The notes under the pieces were generated by a model, which made no database searches, had not been told where the DNA came from, and saw nothing but the letters and a program-made list of their open reading frames with translations. This document shows, in pieces, positions 22,817-34,285 of a stretch of 64,000 nt of DNA. This stretch comes from Gnetum montanum (lineage: Eukaryota > Streptophyta > Gnetopsida > Gnetales > Gnetaceae), in NCBI GenBank assembly GCA_015680685.1, contig MNCI01002112.1, positions 270,377-334,376 on the forward strand, given 5' to 3'. Every line of letters begins with the position of its first letter. The first letter of the stretch is position 1. The translations under genes and the position numbers were made by a program.

Positions 22817-23089
22817 CCTTTTCCACCACTGTAAGCATCAAAGCTTGGTAAAGGATCTTTCCCATCCTAGGAGCCTTGACCTCTTGGAACTATTTGAGAA
22901 TTCACTTGGTCTTCGAAAATTGAAATGTACCTTTTGAATTTTTGTAAAAGTATCTAATTTTGTTGTCATGAACACTAATTTTGTAATCCTGTACAATCTT
23001 GCACTCAAATTCGGCCAATCTTTTATTTTTCAGTTAATAAATTCCATACTTTTCCAATTCTTGTAAAAAGCTTAATCCTACTTTTTTCT

Positions 23090-23300
23090 CACTTGAGGAC
23101 AAGTTTTTAGTTAGTTGTGGGGGTATGATGAAGCATCATAAATAGGTTGCATTGATGTAGCCCTGTTGACACATGGTGACATATGTTGACACTAATGCAG
23201 GCACAACCTATATAAATATTGAATTTATGACACCTTGTACTCATAGAAATACAAAGCTCTTTCAATTTGTGTTTTCTAGAGTTGGAATATTTTCCTTTGA
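23090..23300 (+). promoter_or_regulatory. Element B: polypurine tract and probable start of 3' LTR
   Basis: The run CACTTGAGGACAAG, then GTTGTGGGGGTA, resembles the polypurine tract that precedes 3' LTRs. The next bases TGATGAAGCATCATAAATAG (from 23126) would be the LTR start. ACCTATATAAATATTG near 23209 is a good TATA candidate. The LTR end cannot be placed because the 5' LTR is outside the window. This LTR differs from the TGAAACACC family. Confidence 0.5.
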
Positions 23301-24900
23301 GTGCCCACAGTGTGAGTGAAAGAGATTGTATGGAACTTTATTCAAGTGCCATGTACTTGAACACATTGGCGTGAATGGCAATAAAGTTGAGGATTTTTAG
23401 CATTCATTGTAGCACTTGGATTAGCTTAATCTTTCTTACCAACACTTTATTTTCCATGTATTTTATATTCGAAGTCATGGATACTTAATATAATTAACCA
23501 TGAACACATAAGTACAGCCACTTTGAACATATGGTATTGTGCTTGGTAACCCCAATAATGGTCATTTGGTATGCCCTATAATCACCACTTGGTAACCCAA
23601 CAACGTTTATATGAGTTTGGGATGTATACGATAAGCAGGAAACACTCCTTATGTTAGGGCACTTACCTTTAGAACAATTAGGTAGTTAAAATAATTAATC
23701 ATTATATATTCATTTTTCCATATAGAACTTAATCTTAAAAATATAAAAATATAAATAAAAACAAATATCATATAACTTAACTCACATTTAACCATACACA
23801 TAGCACACACAAGCGTGAGTTAGGAAGACAACAATCACATGATCCCTTAATTCACAGTTTATGACTATGGGCAAACTTAAGAACTAAGTCTGCAAAATTT
23901 AATCAAATCACTAGTATATGCTTGTGATTCATATGGTTTGGCATAGGGTATACTTGTTGCTCATCACTTGGGGATCCAATTTACTTGCAACATAATGAAA
24001 ATACTTGAAATATGTCTAGTATTAATTTTTTGTAGTAATTTTAGGTAAATTCCCAAACTTCATATGATATTTAATATAATCTTGTTTATTCTCATTGTGA
24101 CTGATGTGACCAATCTCATTTGATTATGATTCTAGTTTGATTTGAATGGTTTTTTTATTCCTTCAAAAATAATGAAGACATGCTTTATATTCCATTTCCA
24201 TGTTGAAATAAAAAAGTGTGGGATACTTGTACCTTATTAAAATAGGATGTATGCCGACAAATACTTGTTAAAAGCAAAAAAAAAAAATCTTTGATTGATA
24301 CTAATTTCAATTTTTTTAAGAGGGTAGACATGGGCTATGACACAACTTTAGGCTAGGGTATGTAAAGAGGTGTTATGCTTGGCTTTGTGAAGTGAGAGGG
24401 GGTATTGGAGATTAGAATTGCACTAAGTACACCCAAAATATATAGTCAACATAACACCCTGCTTTGATTTCATTTAATTCTTACCACACAAGCATTAACT
24501 CAAGCCTTGAAGTCATGATACAGCAAATAATGCATTATCTTTAAATTACGCTAACTAGTGATACATAATTCAAGTGATTAGTTTTGATAGGCAAGTTTGA
24601 ACTACATTTAATGCATCAATTTACAAAGTACATGTGAACTTTCATCCATTTAAACTAAACTTCAAAACCTTCCAATATAAAGAGCAAAAACATTTAAATT
24701 AAACATTAGTTTTTTATTTCAATAAAATTCTTTTATTATAATTTCATTGGTGCTCATCTTAATTTCCTTATACAGTCCAACCAAACTTTGTTGTACAAGC
24801 TTCAACGCGAAATATAAGGCATCAAATCAAATAAAAAGTATAAACACAATGAAAGGAAAGTATCTATCATTCCTCGTACTAGTATTTAATTTTCAGGGAC
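23301..24900. other. AT-rich DNA, probable rest of B's LTR and host flank
   Basis: I see no open reading frame of note and no internal repeat beyond AT-rich runs. Part is probably LTR of B, but no terminal CA or target duplication could be recognised. Confidence 0.4.
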
Positions 24901-25420
24901 GAGTGCTTGGATCTACGTAAGTAATAAAACCCCGTATTCAATTTTATAACGTACGATTAAATTTTGCGGTGTTTCCTATATTTGAAACCTGACAATCCGA
25001 CGGCAACATTTTGAAATAAGAAACGGATCTTTTTCAGACGAACCGCCGCTCTACCTTCCTATTCCAAAGTTGCCTGCGCAGGTGTCCTTCCAATTATAAT
25101 CAGGTTGCCACGTGGCATACTTTTTATTGCAACCAGACTGCATTCAGAGGACTACTTTAAAAACTGCTCCTAAATTACCGGCAATTATCTCTTTTTTTAA
25201 CCCCTAAAAAGGGCTTAAAATTGGAGTTCAAAAGCAGACTTAAATGATTTTCAGACACAAGAAAAAGGTTTCGGCTTCCCGCTCGCAGTTTGAAAGATGA
25301 AGATGAAAATTTCATTCCCACTGTTCGCCATTACATTCTCCAGCGTTTCCATTCATCTTCCTGTCTGAATTTTGATTTGGCTTGTTAGGCATCCCAGTTT
25401 TGCCTGGTTTTCGGCCAGCA
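24901..25420 (+). promoter_or_regulatory. Probable promoter and 5' UTR region of the host gene
   Basis: Composition changes to less AT-rich, unique-looking sequence. It contains a CACGTGGC-type stretch (near 25110, G-box-like) and lacks the repeat words of the neighbouring elements. An in-frame TGA at 25373-25375 precedes the ATG at 25421. No convincing TATA box was placed. Confidence 0.4.
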
Positions 25421-25526
25421 ATGAATTCCCCTCACGATAGAGATGAAAATAGCAGCAAAGGAGACATGGAGCCACTGCACTTGAGTATGGAACGCCTTCG
25501 CCTTATCAACGTTGCTGAGGAGAACG
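25421..25526 (+). CDS. Host gene exon 1, first part (interrupted by the C1/C2 retroelement)
   Basis: The ATG at 25421 has an upstream in-frame stop and opens a hydrophilic sequence starting MNSPHDRDENSSKGDMEPL and continuing SMERLRLINVAEE. Homology to LTR1 begins at 25522. The frame can continue to AACG|GTCTGG (donor at 25527) and, if the insertion is spliced out to the acceptor TTTCAG|A at 48793, resumes in frame with DDSLVLPRVDDFSCG. Alternatively, the original exon ran straight from GAG (25519) into GACGAT before insertion. The full product, about 170 residues over six segments, is Ser-rich and lacks membrane or signal features. I do not recognise the family. Consistent phases at every junction are the main support. 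Confidence 0.6.
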
Positions 25527-26892
25527 GTCTGGTCCATCACACAAGGACTTAATGGGTGTAACTTAACTTTATGTGAACGTTGTTTTAAATGTGAAATACG
25601 CGAGGTAAAACCAATTATCAATAAATGCAAGAATGAAGGAAATAGTGCCAAACAGCCATAACAATAAAGAGATAATAGAATAAACTCAGGTAAGAAAATG
25701 CACCGCCCCAAGGTTGCAGGTTCGATTTTTCGTCTTGTTTGAAAAATGTATAAAAAGTTATACAACGCTGGAGGCGCACAAAGAGTTCAAGAATAACCAA
25801 GCTGCTCAAAATGTGCCAACTATGTTCTTGAATGCGAACTTGAAAGCCAACTGCGCAAAAATGCCAACGCAAAAACCCAACCAATGCAAAATGCCAATGC
25901 AAAAAAGCCAAGTCGAAGTATTTATAGGGCCTAGAGCAGGTAAGAAACGTAGCTTAGGTGCCACGTGTCCTAGACCCTGCCATATGCAATCATGACGGTA
26001 CCCTGTAGGGGTGTTGTGCAGGTTGTGAACTTTGCTATGCTGTAAGCACGTTGTCGAAATTGGAGATGCTGCTTACTATGCTGTCCTACGCTACGTAGTG
26101 TAGCGCATTGACATAGCGTAGCGTAGCAGAGTGTAGCCACCGGTTTGAACAGAAAACTTGCATTGGAGTCAACAGTATTTGCTGGAAGCCTTGGCGCACG
26201 TCAGGTTAACCTTTGGAGCACTTTATTGATTTGCATCTTTGCTACGCTATGCCACACTACATAGCGTAGCACAACATAGTAGCCAATGTAATATGCATTT
26301 TTGTCAAAATTGCGGGGTTTCACAAGAAAACTTTGCTTGTGGTTCAAGGGCTAACTGAGACAAGGTGGTTTTGGAAGCCAATATGCTATTAGATGCAATC
26401 CCTTTGCCGCAACAGCTTGGCAGAGGAGTCTTTGCATGTTTTGTCTTTGCTACGCTATGTTACGCTATGTAGCGTAGCATAGCGTAGCACCTTGTGTTGG
26501 GTGAATTCTGACTTTGCCTTGTGCAAACATCTTGCCAAAACTTGTATTTAGACGCTTGATTGATTTTTCGAAGGCTTGTTACGCTACACAACGTAGTGTA
26601 GCGTAGCAAACTTCTCCACTAGAAAACTTGTTGAACTGTTTTGTACATCCTAAACACCGTCGACAACTCCTAGCACAGTTTCTGAGTAGACTGACAATCA
26701 GGTGAATTATCCAGGTGGGCAGGTCAGAGAGTCCATCAACTCTGGAGGTAGAAAACTTGTCGGACAAGTCAGTCTAATCTCAATGCCTATATTTTCCTGC
26801 CAAACTATCATGATGCTACACTTGTGGAAATCTTTGCCTAAACTCCAAGACCCTGGTGAAGCAAGAGGGTCTCGAAATTTTATGGTGTTTCA
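25522..26892 (-). mobile_element. LTR1: 3' LTR of element C2 (truncated at its outer end)
   Basis: It is homologous to LTR2 and LTR3. The inner end is GGTGTTTCA at 26892 (minus-strand TGAAACACC). The outer end lacks about 105 bp present in LTR2 and LTR3, so the left target duplication is partly lost (GA of GACGA at most). The minus-strand TATA CTATAAATAC is at 25927-25918. It contains at least four hairpin-forming blocks such as GCTATGTAGCGTAGCATAGC (near 26455-26480). Confidence 0.88.
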
Positions 26893-28269
26893 CTAGCTCC
26901 TCTTTGTCGACATTTGGAGGATGGGCCTGAGAGACATCGATAAAGAATATGAAACACCATGAAAGACAAGATGCTAACATCGCTCTTCAGTAATTGTCTA
27001 GATCTCGCTTATCTATGCTTAAGTGTGCCAGGATAATCATGTAGGGAAAGTGGAAAGGATGGATCTGCGGGGACAATTTTAGGAAGGGAAAGATGTAACA
27101 TAGTGTGGTCCCTCGTCGGAGTGCTTGTGAGGGAGTCAATATGCATGGGCATCTTTCTTTTGCAGGTTTTTGACCTCTCATTGGAATGCTTAGAGATGGT
27201 CATTACAAAACAACTAATGTGCGGTTTCTTTTGGGCACGCATTTTTTTTGAGCTTTTGCTCTTTTACGCTTTTCTTTTGCTATTTTGCCATGTTCATTTG
27301 CAAACAACCTTATTGCAGGAAAAGTGTTTCCTCCCCAGTATGAGTTGTGTCACATCCATGTCGAGCTTTCACCTGCCTATAGATGCTTCCCATGTGACAA
27401 GTTGCGTTATGCGCATCATGGACTTTGCGGTTGAGCATATGGGAGGGCTTTACAGGCATCAAGAAAATTCGTAAAAAGAGGTGTGAGAAGGAGGATCACG
27501 AGTGTAAGAAACTAGGTAAAGGAGGTTAAGGGGGAGCATAGGATGTGCACTCCCAAGTAGCTAAGCTAGTCAGGATGATCACCTTGGAACAATATAGTGT
27601 CTTGCTACCTTGGCGAAATGCACCTCTGACCGACACCCCTCCGACACGTACCTTGCAAACGCAACAGAGAGCAAACTAGAAGAAACAACCATTAAGTAAA
27701 ATGAAGGCAAAGGTCTTGCTCTCTTTGGACGTTGCTGGAGCAATGGACATTCTTGCTGAGGCATGCAACGTCCAAACCAGAAAGGCCAACAGCGGTTCTG
27801 CCAGCATCAGCGTGGCGGGGTTGGCACCGAGGATGTTAGAAGTTGTGATGACGCGGGTGCTTAGGAGTCCCCGCCCAAGCCAAACATCATGTAGCTCAAC
27901 TGTAAGGTGAAAGGCCTAACAACTGAACATCTTTTAGGCATGCATGATGACGGGGGTTGGGGTAGCAACCTTGTGGCTAGGCCAAAATAGTGCTGGGACT
28001 CTAGCAGTAGGCGTCGACCATAGGAGCTATTACAAGGACAATGGGCCGTGGTAGTGGTAGCTCCAGAAGGCCAACAAGATGTCAGACGACATCTTCGGAG
28101 GGTCAGCAAGATGCCAGGGGCAATTGTGTTGCACATACTCCAGAGGATGTTTTTTTGGCATCATGAACTGCGTTCTGGAACTGCAACATCCCATCTTGTG
28201 TCAGCACTATGCACGCTCTCTTTTTGAATGGTCATGGATGCATGCTAAGGATGTTGTGCCATGAACGTA
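26893..28269 (-). other. C2: polypurine tract and 3' non-coding region
   Basis: On minus, the purine-rich GACAAAGAGGAGCTAG abuts the LTR start at 26892 (GACAAAGAGGGGCCAG in C1), as expected for a polypurine tract. The rest, to the array at 28270, is closely repeated at 37756-39137 (C1) and, on the opposite strand, 53531-55013 (E). Short ORFs of 60-120 codons occur on both strands (for example 27103-27474 plus), but none keeps one frame in all three copies, so I treat it as non-coding. Confidence 0.6.
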
Positions 28270-28660
28270 GTTTAAGGTCCTGGTAGATCATGGTGTGCTA
28301 GTTTAAGGTCCCAGTAAACCATGGTGTGCTAGTTTAAGGTCCTATCAAACCGCTATGCTAGTTTAACATCCCAGCAGACTGTTGTGCTAGTTTAAGATCC
28401 CAGTAGACCATTGTGCTAGCTTAGCGTCATAGCGGATGGTGGATGGGCCAGTTTAAGATCATAGCAAACCATCTATGCTAGTTTTATGTCATAGCGGACG
28501 AGCTTTGTAAGTTTTACATCATGGTGGATGGACTATGCCAGTTTATAGTCATAGCGGACTATCTGTGCTATTTTAGAGTCATAGCAAACTATCTTTGCTA
28601 GTTTTACATCATAGCGGACGTCCTTTGCCAGTTTTACGTCGTAGCGGATGATTTGCTTAC
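28270..28660. repeat. Tandem array after integrase, element C2 (about 13 units of 29-32 bp)
   Basis: Each unit begins GTTTAAGGTC or GTTTTACGTC, continues with CATAGCGGAC or CCCAGTAGACC, and ends TGTGCTA or TTTGCCA. Units near the 3' region carry the CCCAGTAGACC form and units near integrase the CATAGCGGAC form, so the array has two sub-families in blocks. C1 shows the same block order. Confidence 0.93.
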
Positions 28661-28689
28661 CTTGCTCATGCATCAAATGTAGTATGGCT

Positions 28690-29997
28690 TGAGATACAAA
28701 TCATTCATAGGATTCGTGAATTCTTTTCCATCCATGTCTGCCATCTTGAAGGCTCTATTCCCGTAGGCTTTCATGACCATGAATGGACCTTCCCAGTTTG
28801 CTGAGAACTTGTTCACATGTTCACGGATACCCTTGAGAACGAGGTCCCCCTTTTTTATCGGCCGTTGAAGTGGGTTTGCATGATGCTTCTACCATTGCCT
28901 CTCTTGATATCGCTCGATGCAGCCAAGTGTTTGTGCACGCTCCTCCTCTATGGAGTCGAGGTCGATGATCCTCAACTCATTGTTCTAGGCTTAGTTCACA
29001 ACATTTGATAGGATCATTCAAAATGACAGTACCAGCAACTCAAGAGGTAACACCACTTTAGATCTATAAACAAGGTTGTAAGGACTTTTACCTGTTGTTG
29101 TTCTGCATGTCGTTCTGTAAGCCCATAGAACATAGAGGATTTGCTTGTGCCATCGCCTCTTTCTATTGCTAAGCATCTTCTTGAGCAATTAATGATGGAT
29201 TTATTCGTAGCTTCTACCTATCTGTTTACCTGTGGGTAGTGTGACGAGGAAAAGGATTGCTTAATGCCAAGGTTGTTGCAAAATATTTTGGTTTCCGCAC
29301 TACTAAATTATGGTCCTTTGTTTGTCACAATAGTCATGGGAAGCCCAAACCTTGTCACTATGTTATCCAATATAAAGTGGCAAACCTATTGAGATGTAGT
29401 CTTCCTAAGGGGGATAGCCTCTACCCACTTTGTAAAGTACTCAATGGCAGTGATGATGAAGTTATGCCCTACGAAAGACTTAGGTGTGATAGGTCCTATA
29501 ATGTCTAGTTCCCATCATTGGAATTTCCACGTGATCTGTGTCGAGCACAACTTAGTGGGTGAAACGTGTATAAGATTTGCATATCGTTGGCACGTATCAC
29601 AAGTCTTAACTTTGGCAAGGCAATCTCATTCCATGTGAGGCCAGTAATACCCTAGGCATTTGATTTTTGTTGTCATGGCCCTAGGGGCTATGTGTCCTCT
29701 GCACAGTCCTTCATGCACCTCATTGATGATCTTTTGTACTTGTCTCTCATTTACGCATGTTAGCAATATCCCATCAAAAAAACATTTGCATAAGACGTCA
29801 TCTCCCATAAGTACATATTTCCAAGCACGCTTGTGGATAGCATCCCTTTGAGTAGATGTCAATCCGTGTGGGGGTTCACCATGTTGCAGATATGCTTTAA
29901 TGTTGTTGTACCACTCTTGGGTATTGGCAGCACTTATAGAGGTGACGTGTACCGCTTGAGTGATAGGCTCTGTGCACTCAGTCATCGAAGCGAGCAA
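28690..29997 (-). pseudogene. C2: integrase
   Basis: From 29997 down, the reverse strand encodes the linker and zinc-finger region (NEVHEGLCRGHIAPRA, KIKCLGYYWPHM), then after 29626 the core with WELDIIGPITPKS (first Asp), FGLPMTIVTNKGP and the last motif IEATNKSIIN. The second catalytic Asp is replaced by Asn (TNKG where C1 has IDNG), and a stop interrupts the stretch before the final Glu. The zinc-finger part (29626-29997) is fully open for 123 residues. Toward 28690 the C-terminal domain is recognisable only weakly. This copy cannot have a working active site as it stands. Confidence 0.82.
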
Positions 29998-30365
29998 TGT
30001 TGCGAATAGCTGTGGTCACACATTTAATGCTAGCATGGCCAGGGCATCTACTATGGTGTTTTCATTGCATGGCACATGTTGAACATCTGTTGTGATAAAC
30101 TGCTTAAGAAAAATTTTAACCAAGTCACAATAGGATTGCAGATGAGTAGCTTTGCAGGCATAGAACTCAGTGATTTGATTAACAACGAGTTGTGAATCAC
30201 CTCAGATTGCCAGATGTTGAATTTTTAATGCTCGGGCTAGTAAGAGGCCCCTAAGGAGTCCTTCGTACCTTGCCATGTTGTTTGTACAAAGGAACATAAA
30301 ATGATAGGCAAACGATTGGATGTCCCCAGAAGGGAACGTAATGATGGCAACTACACTACCACCTC
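29998..30365 (-). pseudogene. C2: RNase H segment
   Basis: The reverse strand reads GGSVVAIITFPSGDIQSF, CTNNMARYEGLLRG, GDSQLVVNQITEFYAC and NENTIVDALAMLALNV, the second RNase H-like domain before integrase. The residue at the catalytic Glu of AEYEGLL is Arg (Lys in C1), while element B keeps Glu. At 30365 it is fused directly to an RT fragment, so the first half of RNase H and most of RT are missing. Confidence 0.8.
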
Positions 30366-31130
30366 ATGGGGTCATGAAAGTGGTTGTTAACTGATGCTTT
30401 GGGTTGATACGAATTAGATTATAGCTAGATAAACCATCCATGAAGGACAGTAGAGCGTGACCAGCCATAGTGTTAATGAGTTGATCAATACTCGGCAGTG
30501 GGAAGTCATCTTTGATCATTTATTTGTTTAGATCCTAGAAGTCTATAAAAATTCATTTTTCTCTCATTTTCTTAGAAACTACAAAGATGTTCGATACCCA
30601 TTCTAAGTAATCAACTGCTCGAATGAAACCAGCCTAATACAGCTTAGTGATTTAATTGAGTACGGCCAGTGCGATCTTTGGTTTAATCCTACGAGCCTTT
30701 TTTTTAACTTCCTCTACATGTCGATCTAAGACAATGTTATGTTGTACAAGCCTCGAATCTAAGCCTGGCATGTCGTTATAGGACCACACAAATACTTTGA
30801 TGTTGTCTTAAAGGATCTTGGATACATCTTTATGCATTTGTGAATCTAGGAGGGAGCTAAGTTTTAACGTCTTTATTTTTCTCCTAGATGTAGTCATAGG
30901 TGTTTCAATGAGAGGGCCCTCAATTACATCCCCAACCTCTAAATCTAAGGCTTGGACTAGGTGTTCGGGCCAATCTGGGGATGTTTCTAAAGACGCAATA
31001 GTGCTATCGAAGCACAATTCACAGTCTATTGACTTTGGGTTTAATTATCTTATAAGCTCATCATGTGGGCCTACCAAGGCTAGAAGTGAAGGTAGATCAC
31101 GATGCATAGCCATTCTTGCTTAACCTTCCA
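30366..31130 (-). pseudogene. C2: N-terminal RT and linker fragment
   Basis: The reverse strand encodes LLALVGPHDELIR and the linker with DLEVGDVIEGPLIETPMTT and TLKLSSLLDSQ, then the GLD-RLVQHNIVL type RT start, and RT as far as LSFMDGLSSYN. A deletion joins it to RNase H at 30365, with CCATGGGGTC-like sequence at the junction. The YVDD motif is lost. Confidence 0.8.
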
Positions 31131-31262
31131 CAATAAGATGAAAGCCAAGTCAAGTGATATCTATTTGTAGCAATAGTGCATAGTAAATATTTGCAAAGAA
31201 GCAATGAAATATGAAATTATTAAAATGATTTTCAACTATGATGCAAAATTCTCAAGCTACCA

Positions 31263-31385
31263 GTTTAAGGTCAAAGCGGACTGCTAACTTGGTCAAATTA
31301 TAAATCAAAACTGCTAGTTTAAGGTCTTTGCAAACCGCTAACAAGTTATTCTTTCAAAGGTAAGTGGCTAGTTTAAGGTCAGATG
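31263..31385. repeat. Array between RT and aORF promoter, element C2 (54-bp units)
   Basis: GTTTAAGGTC starts recur at 31263, 31317 and 31371, a period of 54 bp. The unit is the 30-bp core (AAAGCGGACTGCTAAC form) plus a 24-bp AT-rich extension ending CAAAACTGCTA. C1 (42340-42540) and E (52545-52905) have the same longer period at this position. Confidence 0.85.
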
Positions 31386-31514
31386 AAATTTTTGGTTGGA
31401 CCCACCTGCCACGATGCAAACAGTGCTACTACGCTATGGCGGGAGTGCTACACTGTACAGAGCGTCCCAGATTAATCGAGATGCAAAAACAACAAGTTCT
31501 TTTCACCACGTTGG

Positions 31515-31523
31515 CTATAAATA
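31515..31523 (+). promoter_or_regulatory. TATA box of aORF copy C2
   Basis: CTATAAATA lies within GGCTATAAATAGGGG, 140 bp upstream of the aORF ATG at 31655. Copy E has CTATAAATA exactly 140 bp before its ATG on the other strand. TACGCTA palindrome words lie just upstream (31430-31450), as in the LTRs. Confidence 0.75.
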
Positions 31524-31654
31524 GGGGTTTACCCTTGGTAAACTTGTCATTTTCATCATAAGAGCGTAGAGCCCATATCCAGAGCATAGAGCAGTTGTAC
31601 TGACAAAGAGCAAGGTGGTTTAGCATAGCGACTAAGAGAGAATTTGCAATTGAG

Positions 31655-34285
31655 ATGATGGCACCTAAAGGAGAATGCAAACACCGAGCACTTACCAAGG
31701 TAGATGAGGTGAAAGACACCCTAGGACATCTATCACAGGTGCACATCACAGTTCGAGAGGAAATTCCATTGGCCTAGTAAGTTTCTACACTAACTTTATT
31801 TCCTAGGTTGCTGTTACTATCTCTTCTCTTTTTTTTATTTTGTTTTCTGTAATGAAACCCACGTCTTCTGTCATCGTTTTGGTTGCCATTTTGGCTATTA
31901 CACTACTACTGTTGTCGATTCGGCCACGACGGGTGTACAGATGCTACGCTAAGGTTGCATGTAGTATTGCCTGGACTACCATTGCTGTGATTGCCTTGCC
32001 ACAGAGGTTTAGGTGATCCTAGTAACCTAGCACGCGAATAGCATAGCGTACATCCCTCAAGAGGGTTTGGCCACGCGCGAGATTTGACAACATCACACAT
32101 GTTTAACGTAGCATAGCACAAGTCATTTTGTATGGCAAAGGTTGGTTGAAACGGCTATAGCGCATTAAATTTTTTTATTTGAAGTTCATATTTAAAAAAA
32201 AAATTTACACTAAGTTGATGTGTTGTAAGACCTTTAGACCAATGCATTGGTAATATCGTGTTGCTATGTTATTAATCTAGTGGTTCTGTTGTCTTAGTTG
32301 TAAATTTCTTATGTTTCTGGTGCTACGCTACATGCAAAAAGGTTATGCTACACTATTTGCAACCGAGGGTTTATGCTATGCTACATGGAAAGAAAGGGTT
32401 ATGCTACGCTATTTGCAAATGGCTAATCGTGCTACGCTACCTACGAACTCCACTCAAAAATTATGCTAACATTTTCCATTCTATTGTACAAGGTAATGTT
32501 AAAACACATTTTGATTGTCCTAGAAATTGTAGGGGTTTTGTGCTGCCTAAGTGAATCGGTGGCCAATGTTCCTCCGATCCATGCACGTGTGGAGTGGCAA
32601 GCATTCTGGTTCTGGGAAGACACGCGAGACTTCCAACAATTCCTCCTCGAGCACTTCAGTATGATTTTTTAGTCACACTTATTGGCAGAGACAACAGCCG
32701 CAATTACAGAAACCCTATTGCCTGGGGCAAACCCAGGTATTCTGAAATTTTTGGCTGATGAGGCAATCGGGGGTGACTAGGCAGAAGGATCCAATTGATG
32801 CCCAAACAGCTTGAGACGTTTGAGTTGGATCTAGAAAATTCTTGAGTATAACTATTATCACCTATACAACACACTATTCATTGCCCATCACATGGGCACT
32901 TATTTTCAAAACCTACCAAGAACCGTATACTTTGCCAGTGGGTGAGTTCTGTAAATGCATTCTGTTACTTTATGCAATGCATGTTATGCTAGGCAACAAT
33001 GTTAATAGTGTGTGTGCCTCTTTTTTTTCTATTGTTTGTGTGTTACCAGGTTTTATATCGACATGAGTGGGCTTCACGGTGATACTAATGCCTTGGCTTT
33101 GGCACAAATAACCTTGTGGGAGTTTTCCTCCATTGGGAACGTGTGCACAGCTGTGATAGGCCAATACGGGGGTAAGTACAAAACCTATCCAACCTGGTAA
33201 TCCAAGTTTTATAGGAAATGTAAGGAGGTTGATTCGTTGGATGAGGATTTGGCATCGCTTAAGCTGATCATCATTGAAGATGTTTTTATGAATCTCCCAC
33301 CATTCCCATCGCTGTTTAAACCTGGTACACTAGATCGTGAGTTCATGTTTACATGTTCAAGTGTTGTTTCATTTTTCTTCTATTTTTTGTTTTTTTTTAA
33401 CTTTTGACTTTTTCTTTTTGTAAACTACTACAGTGGCAAAGAAATCCCAAGAGGTCACCATGATTAATTCTAGGCATAACAAGGTCAACATTTATTTCAA
33501 GTATGGGGAGGTGGATGAGACCCAACACTGGCTCTGCAATGGGGCCCTGGAATCGTTTGTCAACCACCTTTGAGATGTTGGTCTCATGGAGTTGTCCTGG
33601 GTCATCAACCCAAGTGTCCCTACTGCTGAGATTCTTTCCCTAGCTGACTCCTTTTTTGAAAGAGTAGACTGCTTCCACACACATCTCCATGGTGTGCTAG
33701 TGGTGCTTGAGATTAACGACCAATTATTTGTGGATATTTTCGATGTCCCTTCCAATGGCCTCCACATAGGAGCAAAGACCAAAAAGGAGGCTAACCATCA
33801 GGGGGACATTGAGGAGTGGCTAGGGGCGGCAAAGGGCCACAAGGGAATTCATATTGAAGAGGCCAAGCTAAAAGTGGCCAAAATGGTTTACCCCATCTTC
33901 CGTGCCCATGCTTTCCCCAAGTTGCTTTCCCAAGGAAAAATCATTGTGATCAAGCAAGCTTGGATAATGAGAGAAGTCATGGAAGAGGGGGCCCATTACA
34001 ATTGGACCAAGCATCTTTGCAAAGGTCTATAGGTTGAATTGGTCAAGCTTCATAACAAGCCTAAATCCCATTTCAATGTGCATCATGCCTTCTTTGTAGC
34101 CTGCCTATGATGTTTTGCAAAATTCATGGTAGTCCATGAGAATGGAGTCTGGGTGATACAGAATCGTAACCAGATTTCCAAACCATGGATTTGCCAAGTC
34201 TTCCATACCACCTGATCCCAAGATCCCCCAGAAGCTAATGGGGAATCATTTACAATGACGACCAAGGATTGGGTGGAGCTAGGTA
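31655..34285 (+). pseudogene. aORF copy C2: antisense multi-exon gene, 3' end deleted
   Basis: Exon 1 (31655-31776) starts ATGATGGCA and ends GGCCTA|GTAAGT. Intron 1 (to about 32540) again holds TGCTACGCTA words. Exon 2 (about 32540-32940) encodes EWQAFWFWEDTRDFQQF, LLPGANPG and YNTLFIAHHM. Exon 3 (about 33052-33340) follows a TTACCAG acceptor. The largest open exon (33586-34032) has ADSFFERVDCFHTHLHG and QAWIMREVMEEGAHYNW, matching copy A's MDSFNESVSQYSAQIKG and MRSILETGMRYNW. After SQDPPEANGESFTMTT the gene is cut at about 34285, where gag of the host element begins on the opposite strand. The coiled coil, C-terminal block and protease are missing. Several stops (such as 33181 and 33571) make it a pseudogene. 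Confidence 0.75.

Noticed and set aside
25517-25521. GAGGA/GACGA as a mismatched target duplication of the tandem element
   Set aside because: LTR1 lacks its outer 105 bp, so a true duplication is not expected to survive there. At most GA remains.
27103-27474. 123-codon hydrophobic forward ORF
   Set aside because: The equivalent region of C1 carries several stops in this frame and E does not keep it, so chance is likely.
28270-28660. Regular ~30-bp repeats that could suggest a CRISPR-like array
   Set aside because: Units are diverged direct repeats without conserved repeat plus unique spacer structure, and they lie in a plant retrotransposon.
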